From Chitinophagaceae bacterium (lineage in GTDB: Bacteria; Bacteroidota; Bacteroidia; Chitinophagales; Chitinophagaceae), in NCBI GenBank assembly GCA_027486835.1, contig JAIXOJ010000144.1, positions 1 to 64,000 of the forward strand: a stretch of DNA of 64,000 bases, in the 5' to 3' direction. The stretch's first letter is position 1, and the number at the start of each line of letters is the position of its first letter. The translations under genes were made by a program, and so were the position numbers. Of the stretch, positions 15,629-27,100 are shown piece by piece. The notes beneath the pieces are model-generated. The model did not search any database. It had not been told where the DNA came from and saw only the letters and a program-made list of their open reading frames with translations.

Positions 15629-17983
15629 TTAGAATTTAAAATTGTAAGTAACAGAAGGAATTAATTTAAACAACGTGGTTTGAACAGCTTGGGTTTTGGA
15701 AGGGTCGCCTGGATCCTCTTGGAAATCGATACTAAAGGCGTTTTCTCTAGAATACAAATTGTAAATAGAAAAACTCCAGTTGCTTTCATACTTAGCTGTC
15801 TTCTTTCCTTGCAAGGTGGCGGCTACATCTAGGCGATGGTAATTAGGCATTCTGTACCCATTGCGTTCTGTATAATTAAAATAGGTACGTCCGTCCACAT
15901 TGTACTTTCCACTAGGGAAAGTCACTGCATTGCCAGTATAATAAACAAAAGTGGAAGAGAACGTCCATTTTTTGCTCGCCTGATAAATGCCTACAATAGA
16001 AATTTCGTGGGTTCTGTCTTGCATGGCATTGTACCATTCGCTTTTGTTAATACCAGGAATGAGTCGTTCGGTTTTGCTAAGCGTATAACCTACCCAACCA
16101 TTGAATTTTCCGTACTTCTTTTTTAAGAATAATTCCAAACCATAAGCCCTCCCCTGCCCCGTTAGCAATTGAGATTCTACATTTTCGTTGGCCCTTAATT
16201 CTGCGCCATTCTTGTAATCAATTTGATTTTGGAGAGTTTTGTAATAGATTTCTGCTGAGAATTCAAATACATTTTGCTTGAAATTTTGGTAATAACCCAA
16301 GGCAACTTGGTCTGCCACTTCTGGTTTCACATTGTTGCTGCTACCAATCCATAAGTCGGTAGGGCTGGCCCCGGTGGCATTAGATAGTAGATGTAGGTTT
16401 TGCAGGTTTCTGGTGTAAGACCCTTTGATAGAGTTGTTTTCGCCCAGTTTGAAACTAGCGGCAACACGGGGTTCGAGGTACACATAAGATTTTACGAATC
16501 TTCCTGAACCATAGGTGGCACTATCTTTTTTGCTACCATCTTCATTATAGGTATAAAAAGTACCCGCACCTAAAGCACTGAAAGTAGATAGTCTTAGACC
16601 ATAAGTTACATTGATTTTTTTAGTAGCACTCCATTCATGGGAGATATAAGCTGCATTTTCTAAGCTCTTTTTCTTCTGCAAATCAAGACTATTGAAGCTG
16701 GAAGAAGCTGAAGCGGTGATGGTTCCTGGAACGATATTGTGGTGAACAATATTGAACCCGAAATTTATTCGGTTATTGGCATTGATGAAGTATTGGAAAT
16801 CTTGTTTCAGGTTCAAATCCCTGATTCTGGAATTGATGACTAAATCAGTAGAACCGGAGTTGATTTTTATTTTATAGCTGTAGTTAGAATAAATCAAAGA
16901 AGTATTTGAGAACATGCGGGTGCTAAAAACATGATTCCAGCGCAAGGTGCTGGTAAGATTACCGTAGTCAATACCAAATGTGCTGCCGAAACCAAACTTG
17001 TCCCTGCCTGTGTAAGCAGATAGAAATAACCTGTTCTTATCATTGAGCTTATAATTTGCTTTGGCATTGAGGTCGTAGAAATACAGTGTATTTTGATTTA
17101 AGGAAGAATCCGGTGATAGTTTTAGGAATACATCTGCATAAGTTCTTCTGGCACTCACTGTGAAAGAACCTTTTTCTTCTTTCTTTTTGATGGGTCCTTC
17201 CAAGTTTATGCGCGAGGCTATTAAACCTACTCCCCCACTTACTCCATATTTTTTGTTGTTTCCATCGTTCATTTTAATGTCAAGAACGGACGATAACCTA
17301 CCGCCATACTCTGCGGGCATACCACCTTTGAAAACGGTGATGTCTTTGATCGCATCAGAATTAAATGTAGAAAAGAAGCCCAGCAAATGGGATGGATTGT
17401 ACACCACTGCTTCATCCAATAAAATAAGGTTTTGGTCGCTACTGCCTCCCCTAACATAAAAGCCACTATTCCCCTCTCCTGCACTCTTGATACCTGGTAA
17501 TAATTGGATGGTTTTCAGCACATCTTTTTCGCCGAACAAGACGGGTACATTCTTGATGTCGTCAATCGACAACTTTTGAACGCCCATGATGGGTTTACTA
17601 ACGTTGTCCCCTTTTTTACGGTTTGTTACGGTTACTTCATCTAATTGGTTGATGGCTTTTGCCAAATTAATAGATAAAGCGATGTTTTTATCTAGCGTTA
17701 TCTGTATGGTATCTGACCGATAACCCGAAAAACTAGCCACCAACCGATAATTGCCTGATGAAGCACTTACGGAATAAAATCCATAAGAATTGGTAACAGC
17801 ACCCAATCCAGACTGCCCGACTATGAGTACATTAGCTCCTATTAAGGTTTCGCCAGTGCCTTTGTCGCGCACGGTTCCACTGACAGTAAACTTGTTTTTT
17901 GCATTTTGGCTCCTTAAACAAACTGGTATAAGCAGCATTGCTATGGCGAAAATGTAATTCCTTCTATTTAATATGCCCCACAT
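15629..17983 (-). CDS. TonB-dependent receptor with carboxypeptidase-regulatory-like domain
   Basis: A 784-residue outer-membrane receptor. The signal peptide is about residues 1-26. A CarboxypepD_reg-like domain follows (about 30-115; VSGTVRDKGTGETLIGANV). Then come the TonB plug (about 140-245; LKTIQLLPGIKSAGEGNSGF, YVRGGSSDQNLILLDEAVVY) and a 22-strand-type barrel ending in the aromatic PSVTYNFKF needed for barrel insertion. It is shorter than SusC and lacks its long N-terminal extension, so it belongs to the class paired with DUF4249 lipoproteins. It would take up a substrate using TonB energy. The substrate is unknown; siderophores, peptides and oligosaccharides are all possible for this class. 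Confidence 0.93.
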   Translation of the reverse strand: MWGILNRRNYIFAIAMLLIPVCLRSQNAKNKFTVSGTVRDKGTGETLIGANVLIVGQSGLGAVTNSYGFYSVSASSGNYRLVASFSGYRSDTIQITLDKNIALSINLAKAINQLDEVTVTNRKKGDNVSKPIMGVQKLSIDDIKNVPVLFGEKDVLKTIQLLPGIKSAGEGNSGFYVRGGSSDQNLILLDEAVVYNPSHLLGFFSTFNSDAIKDITVFKGGMPAEYGGRLSSVLDIKMNDGNNKKYGVSGGVGLIASRINLEGPIKKKEEKGSFTVSARRTYADVFLKLSPDSSLNQNTLYFYDLNAKANYKLNDKNRLFLSAYTGRDKFGFGSTFGIDYGNLTSTLRWNHVFSTRMFSNTSLIYSNYSYKIKINSGSTDLVINSRIRDLNLKQDFQYFINANNRINFGFNIVHHNIVPGTITASASSSFNSLDLQKKKSLENAAYISHEWSATKKINVTYGLRLSTFSALGAGTFYTYNEDGSKKDSATYGSGRFVKSYVYLEPRVAASFKLGENNSIKGSYTRNLQNLHLLSNATGASPTDLWIGSSNNVKPEVADQVALGYYQNFKQNVFEFSAEIYYKTLQNQIDYKNGAELRANENVESQLLTGQGRAYGLELFLKKKYGKFNGWVGYTLSKTERLIPGINKSEWYNAMQDRTHEISIVGIYQASKKWTFSSTFVYYTGNAVTFPSGKYNVDGRTYFNYTERNGYRMPNYHRLDVAATLQGKKTAKYESNWSFSIYNLYSRENAFSIDFQEDPGDPSKTQAVQTTLFKLIPSVTYNFKF

Positions 17984-18217
17984 AATAATTTAAGTTTAAC
18001 CGCGGCGAATGTAGTAGTGCATGTTGCAACAGATTGTTATTTTGCTGTTAGAATATGATGAAAGGCATTTTTTATGAGGCAACGAATAAAGAAATCAGAA
18101 AATAGTCAACCACAAACTGATTGATTGTTGGCATAAGTAACTATGAAAACCGCTTGAATTTTTGATGGAAAATATTGACACCTCTAAAACATCGCATGGT
18201 AAACAGGATGGCATAAA

Positions 18218-18248
18218 AAAAGCAGTGACTTGTAAAGTCACTGCTTTT
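18218..18248 (-). terminator. Rho-independent terminator of the Lys/Glu-rich gene
   Basis: Perfect 14-bp stem AAAAGCAGTGACTT/AAGTCACTGCTTTT with a 3-base loop, followed on the minus strand by a T-run. It starts 24 bases after the stop codon at 18272. Confidence 0.92.
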
Positions 18249-18271
18249 GTGGGTATCATTAAACGTAAAAA

Positions 18272-18691
18272 TTAGTCTTTAGGGCCGTCTTTCGGGGCAT
18301 CCTTTTTAGCTTTCTTTCTATTTTCAGCAAATTGTTTTGCTTTCTCAACACCTAAAATTTCAATCAGCTTCGCTTTTTGAGCTTCTTTCAATTCTTTTCC
18401 TTTCAATTTCTTTTCATCTTCTGAAATAGAGGCATCTTCTTTAACGGCTTTTTCTTTCTGTTTAATTGCCAATGTTGCTTCTTTCACTTTTGCTATTTGC
18501 TCTGGTGTAGCACCAACAGCCACTAACTCAGCTTTCATTTCCTCTTCTTTTTTCTGCATCATTTTTTGCTTTTCCTCTTTGCTCATTTTTGCTGGTGCAG
18601 CAGCAAGTGGCTTTTGAGTGGGTGCATCTTGAGCCTTAGTAGCAAGGGAAAACATTCCGGTGGTCAATAAAACCAATAATAACTTTTTCAT
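18272..18691 (-). CDS. Exported Lys/Glu-rich helical protein
   Basis: A 139-residue protein with a clear signal peptide (MKKLLLVLLTTGMFSLATKAQ, cleavage after about 21). The mature part is almost all charged helix, rich in Lys, Glu and Ala, with heptad-like stretches (KMSKEEKQKMMQKKEEEMKAE; GATPEQIAKVKEA). The pattern of a short periplasmic helical protein with a conserved TPEQ-like turn recalls Spy/CpxP-like or DUF4890-type envelope-stress proteins, but I see no firm family match. It is monocistronic with its own terminator, upstream of and in the same direction as the TonB receptor operon. Function unknown. Confidence 0.8.
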   Translation of the reverse strand: MKKLLLVLLTTGMFSLATKAQDAPTQKPLAAAPAKMSKEEKQKMMQKKEEEMKAELVAVGATPEQIAKVKEATLAIKQKEKAVKEDASISEDEKKLKGKELKEAQKAKLIEILGVEKAKQFAENRKKAKKDAPKDGPKD

Positions 18692-18973
18692 ACTAGAATC
18701 ATTTAATTGTTAATGGTTGCAAGATATGTTTTCAACAAATTGGTTTAACCATTTGGCTGTGATTAACAGAAAATAAACAACTCCAACGTTTTCATTTCAT
18801 CGTACGATTAATAGATTAGTAACCAAAAAAAAATACCTAGTTTCAATAGACAGTCTTAAAAAATCAATAATTATGCTGTTTTTGACGAAATCAATTAGCT
18901 AACACGCCCGATTTTAGGTATTTTCGCTGGCACTACATTGAAATATAAATCCTTAACGAGTTGCATTTGATTT

Positions 18974-19708
18974 ATGAAAAAGTTTGGTATTATTAGTGGT
19001 ATAAGACAAATAAGCATGAACGATTACTATCGTATCAAGCATCACGGTATTCCTGAAAAACTTGGTGGGCTTTATTTTGAAAGCTGTTTATTATTTGCTA
19101 ACAACTATACACAGGTAAAATCAAAGAGAGCCATTGATGATTGGGAAACCAGTTTTTTACTGCTCTGCGAAACTTGCTATCATCTTCAATCTGTGGGCGT
19201 TTCGGGTATTCTTTTATATGCGGATTCATTTCCTTTCCTTCCAATGCCCAATCCTAATGAACCAAAAGTGCCGTTACTTAATGTATCTATAATTGATTCG
19301 CTTGATTTGGCAAATATGGGTATCAAAAAAATTGGTTTAGCAGGTACACAAGAAACCATTGAGATTGAATTTTTTGAGTCAACACTTTTTCCAAAAAATC
19401 TAGAAGCCATTCTTCCGCCATTACCAGATAGAATCTTTGTTCACGATACCTTATTCAAACATATTGGCAAAAACATTTTACAGCCAAAAACTAAAAAGAA
19501 ATTGCAACAAATCTTTGATCTATTGATTCATGAAGGTGCAGAAGCCTTGTTGATTGGATGCGCTACTACTACACCTATTTTCGAAAGGGATGACATATTC
19601 GTTCCCACTTTTGATAACAAACGTAAACACCCCCTTGAAACCTTAGAATTTGATTTGGGCTATGTGTCCAAAATGCCTTTCCTTGAAATTGAATTGGCAA
19701 GCACTTAA
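18974..19708 (+). CDS. Asp/Glu racemase-like protein, first active-site Cys lost
   Basis: A 244-residue protein with the fold pattern of aspartate/glutamate racemases: start KFGIISGIRQISMNDYY, GIPEKLGGLYFES, a central IKKIGLAGTQETIE. In active enzymes two cysteines act as a pair, in CNT- and GCTE-type motifs. Here the first motif is YADSF (82-86), with no Cys. The second keeps Cys196 (IGCATTTP) but not the usual Glu. Proline- or aspartate-racemase activity by the two-base mechanism therefore looks unlikely; it may have another one-Cys or binding role. It stands alone on the plus strand between minus-strand genes. No signal peptide. The family assignment is fairly sure, the function is not. 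Confidence 0.75.
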   Translation: MKKFGIISGIRQISMNDYYRIKHHGIPEKLGGLYFESCLLFANNYTQVKSKRAIDDWETSFLLLCETCYHLQSVGVSGILLYADSFPFLPMPNPNEPKVPLLNVSIIDSLDLANMGIKKIGLAGTQETIEIEFFESTLFPKNLEAILPPLPDRIFVHDTLFKHIGKNILQPKTKKKLQQIFDLLIHEGAEALLIGCATTTPIFERDDIFVPTFDNKRKHPLETLEFDLGYVSKMPFLEIELAST

Positions 19709-19934
19709 TAGTTGTTAGGGGTTTGTTGTTAGTTTTAGAGTCTCGTAGTTAAAATAGGCACTGCTAGACTTTCTTCGATTATTTGGCTGAAGATTTTTTA
19801 ATGACTTCCACGCATAAAAATCAACCAATTCTGATTAGTGTAAAACAGTTCAGCTGTCTGTCCCTTATATTGTCCGTCCAAAATGGAAACACCTAAAAAT
19901 TATTCCACACTAATACCTAATACTTAACAACCAT

Positions 19935-20852
19935 TTACTTGCCATTGATTAATTGGTTGGTAGCCAACCAGCTATATAACAACACCATCCAATTGCCTGG
20001 TTCTGCTGCATTATTCATCCCAAAACCATGTCCACCTTTTTGATAAAGGTGCATTTCTGCTGGTACTTTGTTATTCCTAAGACTGGTAAAAAAAGCTAGG
20101 GAATTTTCCACTGGCACTGCTTTATCATCTATTGCATGGAGTAAAAATGTGGGTGGGGTTTGGCTATTTACTTGTAATTCATTGCTGTACAATAATATCT
20201 TTTCTTCCGAGGGTTTTTTACCCAGCATATTTTCCCTCGAACCCTTGTGGGCAATGCTGTCTTTGAAGCTAATCACTGGATATATCAATACCAGAAAGCT
20301 GGGTCTAAGATTGGTATTAGAGGGATTATCAACTAAGCTGTTGGAATAATGTGTACCCAAGGTAGCTGTCAAATGACCACCAGCCGAAAATCCAAGCACG
20401 CCCACTTTTTCAGGATTAATCTTGTATGTACCAGCATTATCACGTACCAGTTTTATGGCTTGTTGCGCATCCATCAAAGCCACAGTTTCTGTATTTTCAA
20501 CGCATTCGGCATTTTTGGGTTGTCGATATTTGAGTACAAAAGCTGTGATACCTTTTTTATTGAGTTCTTGGGCTACTTGATGTCCTTCGTGGTTAATGGC
20601 CAAACGAGCATATCCCCCGCCAGGGCAAATGATAACGGCGGTTTTTGCTGAATCTTGTTTTTCCGGCAAATAAACATACAAAACAGGAGTTATTATGCCA
20701 TCTATCCTACCCGGAGCGGGTTCAGATTCTGACAATTTACAAGGTTTTGAGTTAGGTATTTTTCCTTGGTATAAGGGAACAACAGTTTGGGCATTCGTAT
20801 TCATAGCAGCAATCATTACAAGTGATAGTAGGCGTACAACAGTAAATTTCAT
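19935..20852 (-). CDS. Secreted alpha/beta-hydrolase, acetyl-xylan-esterase-like
   Basis: A 305-residue exported esterase (signal peptide 1-21). The alpha/beta-hydrolase motifs are complete: oxyanion-hole stretch CPGGGY (76-81), nucleophile elbow GFSAGGH with Ser156, acid Asp242 or 243 in HAIDDKAVP and His275 in KGGHGFGM. The arrangement matches the AXE1/BD-FAE-like enzymes that remove acetyl groups from xylan or related plant polysaccharides. This fits the neighbouring PL6 lyase and SGNH esterase. Exact substrate specificity is inference. A TACTTTTG box (minus strand, 20864-20857) sits just before the start codon, too close to be a conventional promoter. Confidence 0.87.
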   Translation of the reverse strand: MKFTVVRLLSLVMIAAMNTNAQTVVPLYQGKIPNSKPCKLSESEPAPGRIDGIITPVLYVYLPEKQDSAKTAVIICPGGGYARLAINHEGHQVAQELNKKGITAFVLKYRQPKNAECVENTETVALMDAQQAIKLVRDNAGTYKINPEKVGVLGFSAGGHLTATLGTHYSNSLVDNPSNTNLRPSFLVLIYPVISFKDSIAHKGSRENMLGKKPSEEKILLYSNELQVNSQTPPTFLLHAIDDKAVPVENSLAFFTSLRNNKVPAEMHLYQKGGHGFGMNNAAEPGNWMVLLYSWLATNQLINGK

Positions 20853-21086
20853 TTAGCAAAAGTATGTGAAGGCGAATATAAAGGAACGGTAGTGTGGTAG
20901 CTTATAAAAGGTACGTTTACAAAAAGTTTATGTCAATATTTGATTCGCAACGGGAATGAATAAATAGGATGTCGCAATTCATGTTAAAGGGGCTTGCATC
21001 AAACCATTCAATGCTAAATTTTTGTAACTAGACTTCTTAGCGTTAGGTTGGACGAACTCGATTCGGCTTTGTATGCCCAACAAAAG

Positions 21087-21123
21087 ATAAAGCCCCTTCC
21101 ACCGAGGGCAGAAAGGGCTTTAT
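21087..21123 (-). terminator. Rho-independent terminator of the giant gene
   Basis: A 13-bp stem with one G-U pair (outer part ATAAAGCCC/GGGCTTTAT) enclosing an 11-base loop, followed on the minus strand by CTTTTG. It begins 40 bases past the giant gene's stop codon. Confidence 0.75.
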
Positions 21124-21162
21124 GTTTAGAAGGGTAATGCTTTATAATTTAATCAAAATCCA

Positions 21163-24100
21163 CTAGTTTTTGATAAACTTTTGCTTCCAAGATTCGCCCT
21201 GAGCATTAGTCAACTCAACTAGGTACAAACCAGACGCTAGATTAGTGGCATCAATACTAATTTGGTTGCCATTGGCTTGTAATCCTGTTTGTGTAAACAC
21301 TTGCTTACCTGCAACTGTGAATACTTTCACACCATAGGTTGCATTTGCAGTAGCCGCTGCTAAGGTTATATTCAAGCGCTCTTTAACCGGATTAGGGAAA
21401 ATGGTGATAGCTGTTTCAAGATTACTACGAGATAGTTTTACGATATTGCTGTAAAGCGCGGTACCGTTTGACTCGATCGCCTTAATCCGGTAATACCATG
21501 TACTTGCTTCTGGCAATTGAACATCATAAACCTCATAACTATTAGCAACAGTAGCAACTACCTGAGCTACTTTACTAAATGCTCTAGCATCTAGGCTTCT
21601 TTCTACTTCATAACTACGGATGTTCACTTCCCGAGCTGTACTCCATTTTATAGCTGCACTATTGCGGTTTAATGTTGCACTCACCTTGGTAAAGCTTACT
21701 GGTAAAGTACCAGTTGGTTTGAATAACAATACAAAACGATTATTGCCTTTACTCAACGAATCAGCTGTAATACTGAAATCGTAGGTGGTATTGCTTCTCA
21801 CATTTTGTTGCGTACCTAAGTAATTATCCCTCAACTCTATAGCCATATTGCTATCTAAATCTTGGTAATCAGCAAAGCTTAAACGGTAAGTACCATTTGC
21901 TGTACTACTTACCACGAATGGAATAGAATCATTTATCGTTGGTTCTGCAAATGTGGCTATTGCAAGTTTACGAGCGGCTTTGGTAATGGCTACTGTTTGT
22001 GCACCACCTCCGAAAGAAACCGCATCCCAATTGGCAACATAATTTTTACTGCCGTTATTGTTAAAACGAATAATTGCTTCATCCAACAAGGTATTGTCTG
22101 TTGCCTTCAACCCTATTCTCACCAATTTAAGGTTGCTAGTACCAAAGTATTGGGTGTTAGGAATGGTTGAACCAATCTTATGGCTTTCAGAGAAAGTAAC
22201 ACTACCACCTGTATTTGCTTCTACAAAGAAAGCCTGGCCGCTTGCTAAATAATCGCCAGTAGTATTATCATAACCAGAGGCGGCATTAGTTACCAACCCG
22301 TTAGAATAAGTGGTGTAATTACCATTTCCATAGGGGCTATATGTCCACATGGTATTGTTGATAATACTATTACTAGTCTTGAATGCAGAGAAGCTGATTT
22401 GGCTTGGGTAAGGATTAGCTAATAAAGTATAGGCATGAGATGCTAAATTATTTAAAGCAACTATTACATCCCCTGTACTCACTGTACCAATTGTTTTCAA
22501 CACTACTGCTTCTGGAGCGGTTGGTGTATTTGAGTTTAATTGGTCAGTACAAGTAACAATACCACTGTTTCTATCCCCACGAATATTTACTCTGTAACCT
22601 TTACCTGGTACTAAATTATCAGAAGTGTTAGGAATTGTTACCCAACGGCTGCCGTTTGAACCCGGTGTTGCATTATAAGTGAACATACTTGGTGTATTCA
22701 AGAACGTTTTGTCAAAACCATTGCTATTGTACTTATCGGTAGATCCTCCATTACCAGAAGTAGTTCCACAGGCTTGACCGCCAGTACCCACACCTGTAAT
22801 GTAGATTTGACTTTGCCAAGCATTCCTGATGGATTGAGCAGTAGTGCTACCGATAAAGCTGTATTTACGAGCTGCCTTAGAAGTAATAAAACGTTCAACG
22901 GTTACATTACCACTCAAATAAGTGCCAGAACCTTGAGCGATTCTTGCCGTACCAGTAAGGCTAGATTTCAATACCAAATAACCACCTGTATTCAAAGTAC
23001 CTAATGTAGGTGTTACGGTACCAGTGATATTTAAGGTACCATCTAATGTTACTCCATTGCTGTTGTTGATTACCAAATTTTGAATGGTATTAGAAGAGAA
23101 TGTAGCTGCTGGAATTGATTGTGCCAGACTTCCATTTAATTCAATGGTACCTGCCGTAGCCGTTAAAGTACCACTGTTGCTGATAGTACCTGCAATTTGT
23201 AAAGTACCAGTAACCGTTAAGGAAGCTCCACTGGCAATGGTTAAATTATCCACTGCCGAAGTGCCCACAATGGCAGGAGTGGTATAACCAGCTTCGATGG
23301 TAACTGAACTTGCACCTGTAGGTACACCGCCGCACCAATTGGCCGCATTTGTCCAAGTGGAGGTAGTACCTACCCATGTTCCTGTAGGTTTAATAGTTAT
23401 CGTAGCTGAACCACTAGGTGTAGCGGTACATCCATTAGCATCAGTAACAGAAGTTAAGGTATAAGTGGTAGTAGAACTTGGAGAAACACTGATGTTCGAA
23501 CCGCTAGTATAACTATTAACTGTTCCACCAGAATATACCACTGTAAAAGGACTTAAACCACCTGTAACAGTTACCGTTAGATCGGTTGTGCCGCTAGCGC
23601 AAATGTTAGCAGTACCAGATAAAACTGCCGTGTATGCAACACAGGTTACGGTTATATTACCAGTAATATAACTAATAGAATAGTTGCTAGGATTGAACGT
23701 ACCCCCAGTTGCGGCAGAAGGTGTTACTTGACTGGTATAGGTGCCAACAGCATCTCCAGCCAAAGCACCAGAGCCATACGTTATGGTTACAGAACCAATG
23801 GTTTGACCACCTACCAAACCGCTAGAAGTAAAGGCAGTTGAGCCTGAGCCTCCCGTTAATATAGCACCATAGGCTTTAGAAACATTGTTAGCAGTAATAG
23901 TTAAAGTTGCTGCTGTTATGTTACGAGCAGTTAACGTAGGCTGTGCAGCTAAGAAATAAGCTGCTGAATTAGTTCCACTTATACTGTAGTTGCTTGTGAT
24001 AGCAATACCTGTACCCACATTTGCCGAAGCAAAAGTTGCATTGGCAGCAGATAAAGTAACTACATCACTACCTTGAACACCAGTTAAACTTGCCCCTGTG

Positions 24101-27100
24101 ATGGTTGCAGTATTAGTGGCATCATAGGTTTTATTACTAGTAGTTGCACCAGAAACTATCAAAGGAATGGCGGTTTCGCCTAATGCTAGTACATTGGTTA
24201 AATTAGTTGCTGAATAAGCAGAAGAGGTTGTATAATACCCACCTGTAAGTGTATAAGCTGGGGTAGTTACGGTTACTCCATCTGCTCTTAACAATACTGC
24301 CACCCCTGTAGGAGTGAGTGAATTATTGGTTAAACCAATGTTGTATGAATAACCAGTTTGATACTGTGTAACGGTATAATACCTAGCACCAAAACGACCT
24401 TGGCTTACGGTTGATGGTAAACCAGTTGGGGTTCCTTCTATTTGCTCTATTATAACGCCGTTATTAGCATTAGAAGTAGAATAAGCGAAAGTTACTGGGC
24501 GATAGTTACCTCCTTTACCAATTGGAAAAGTTCTAGTTGAGGTATTGGGTGTATAAAGACCCAAAGGCCCGCTTACATAAGAGTTAGCACTACCTCCAGA
24601 AATTGCACCTGTTACAGATAGATAATCTGATGTGGAAGTGGTAACAATACCACTAGTTAAAGTTAATATACCTCCAACATTTAAAGCAGCACCAGATACT
24701 TTTATATCAGCCGTGTTAGATGCACTTGCCAAATTGATGGTTAAGTTACCAATGGTTGGCACACTTAATACAGTAGGTACCGTTACGCCAGTTCCAGGGA
24801 AACCAGTTCCAGTTTTAGACGTTCCAGAAAGAACCGTGGTTCCTGCATTGGAGAATCCACCACTAGTACCTGTATAAGTTCCCGCAATTGTCAATGTTAC
24901 TGTTGCATCTGAAATGGCTAGACCATAAAGGGCACTGCTATTACTCAAGGTAAAGTCATTCACTTGCTGGCTTTTTGAAATAATCAATGACCCTGTAGCT
25001 GTAACAACCACATTGCTAGTAGAAGGAATGGTATTTCCGCCAGTACGAGCCAACTCTAAAATACCTGCACTAACGGTGGTGGTTCCAGTGTAAGTATGTT
25101 GATTAGAGAAAGTGATATAAGAACCCGTTGTTGTAACATTTCCAGTTCCAGTAATGATACCTGCATCGCTCACAGCACCTGAAATACTTAATGTAAATCC
25201 ACCTAACCCTAAAGTTGTACTTGATCCCAATGTTAAGTTAGCAACCGCAGTGTTGGCAACTAATACTGGTAAGAAAGTGGTACCAGATGGGATGGTAATG
25301 TTGGTGTTAGTGGTAGGTACGGTATTGTTAGCCCAGTTAGAAGCGACGTTCCATGCAGTACTAGTTACTCCTGCCCATGTACCAGCTGCACCAGCAATTA
25401 CGGTTAATGTACCTGGGTTGTAGGTAATGGAATAATTACTAGCGGTAAACGTACCACCAGTTGCTGCACTTGGGGTGATGGTAGAAGTACTTCCAATACC
25501 ATTGGAAGCAGCGATTGCTCCTGCGCCGTAAGCCAACGTAACAGAACCAATAGTCTCGCTATTTTGCAAACCACTTGAAGTGAACGCTGTTGCGCCTACA
25601 ACTGGAGTAGATTGGGTAGTACCATAGGTTTTGTTGGTGTTATTAGCAGTGATAGTTAAGGTTGCGGTGGTAATATCTGCAGTTGTAGATGGTTGTGTTA
25701 AGGAGTAAGCAGTGGCGTTCGCACCAGAAAGTGTAAATCCACTAGTGGTCACGGTTTTGCCCGTACCAACACTTGCAGTAGCAAAAGCTCCAATTGCACT
25801 GCCAGTAACTAGCGTTACATCATCTGGACTAACAACTCCGCTTAACAAAGCACTAGCAACGTTAATGGTAGCAACGGTTGTTCCATTATAAGTTTTGTTG
25901 CCAGCAGTAACACCTGCAATGGTAAGCGGAATAGCGGTTTCTACAAGTGCAACATCATTTACGGTATTGGTAGTTGCAAAACTGGAAGAATTGGTATAAG
26001 TAGGGGAACTAAATGTAACCGTATTGCTAGTAGTAGCACCAGCGCCCTCCCTTCTAAGGAAGTTTACAGTTCCAGTAGGAGTATTTCCTCCATTATTTAA
26101 CCCTACGGTATAATTAGTACCCGTTGCGGATTGAGTGATGGTCCAATATCTGTTACCGAATCTTGCAGTGCTTGCGGTTGATGGCACTGCTGGATAAACC
26201 GATTCTATTTGTTCAATCGTTACATCCTTGCTGGTTGGGTTTGCCGAGTAAGTAAACACTACCGGGCGATAGTTGCCTCCCTTACCAATTGGGAAGGTTT
26301 TAGCGGATGCCGAAGTAAATGTTTGTTTCAACTTTCCGTCAACATAAGAAGCGGATGATGCGCCCGAAGTGGTTGCACCAGTACTTAAAATCACGGTATT
26401 TGAACCTGTTGAAAGCAAACCAGCTGTAAGGGTTAGGGTATTTGAAATGGTTAAATCACTCGACGTTGTTACCCCACTTGTATTGTTAATTGTCAATTTA
26501 TAAATAGACCCCGTAAACGTAGAAGCAGGAATGGATTGGGCAGAAGAACCATTGAACGATACGATAGTACTTGAATTGGCAGCATTGATATTTCCTGAAG
26601 TACGAGAGATAGAGCCGTTTATTTGGAAATTCAAAGTGCCCGTTGTTGGTGCAATTGTTAAGGTTCCTGCTGTTAATACCAAAGAATTTTCGATATAGGT
26701 ATTATTTGAATTGACGACCGTTACGCCAGGATGGTTGATGGTTAGCGTATTCAAGAAAGCATTCCCACCACCTGCGTCAACATTCAAAGAAATTGTTCCT
26801 GCATTTCCATTGATAGCTAGAGTGGATGCATTACCAGTAGCACCACCTTTCACAAAGAGCGTTCCTGAAACGTTTACTGTTTGTCCAGCAGTTCCCACGA
26901 CCATATTTCTACCGTTAATGTTAATGAAATTGGTAGTAGAGCCAGGGTTAAAAGTGATGGCATTTCCGCCGTTTGGTGCAGTGAACGAAACATCTGTGTT
27001 TAAAAACAAACTAGAAGCGTTGGAAAAAATCAAATAAGGAATGGTAATCACCGAGGCGTTTGCATTGCCAATATATTGTGTATTACCAGCAGCAGCAGAT

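Noticed and set aside
16810-16823. tRNA-like T-loop sequence GGTTCAAATCCCTG
   Set aside because: It lies inside the TonB receptor coding sequence and no acceptor or anticodon stem surrounds it.
20857-20864. TACTTTTG as promoter of the secreted esterase
   Set aside because: It matches the TAnnTTTG box but is only a few bases from the start codon and has no -33 partner.
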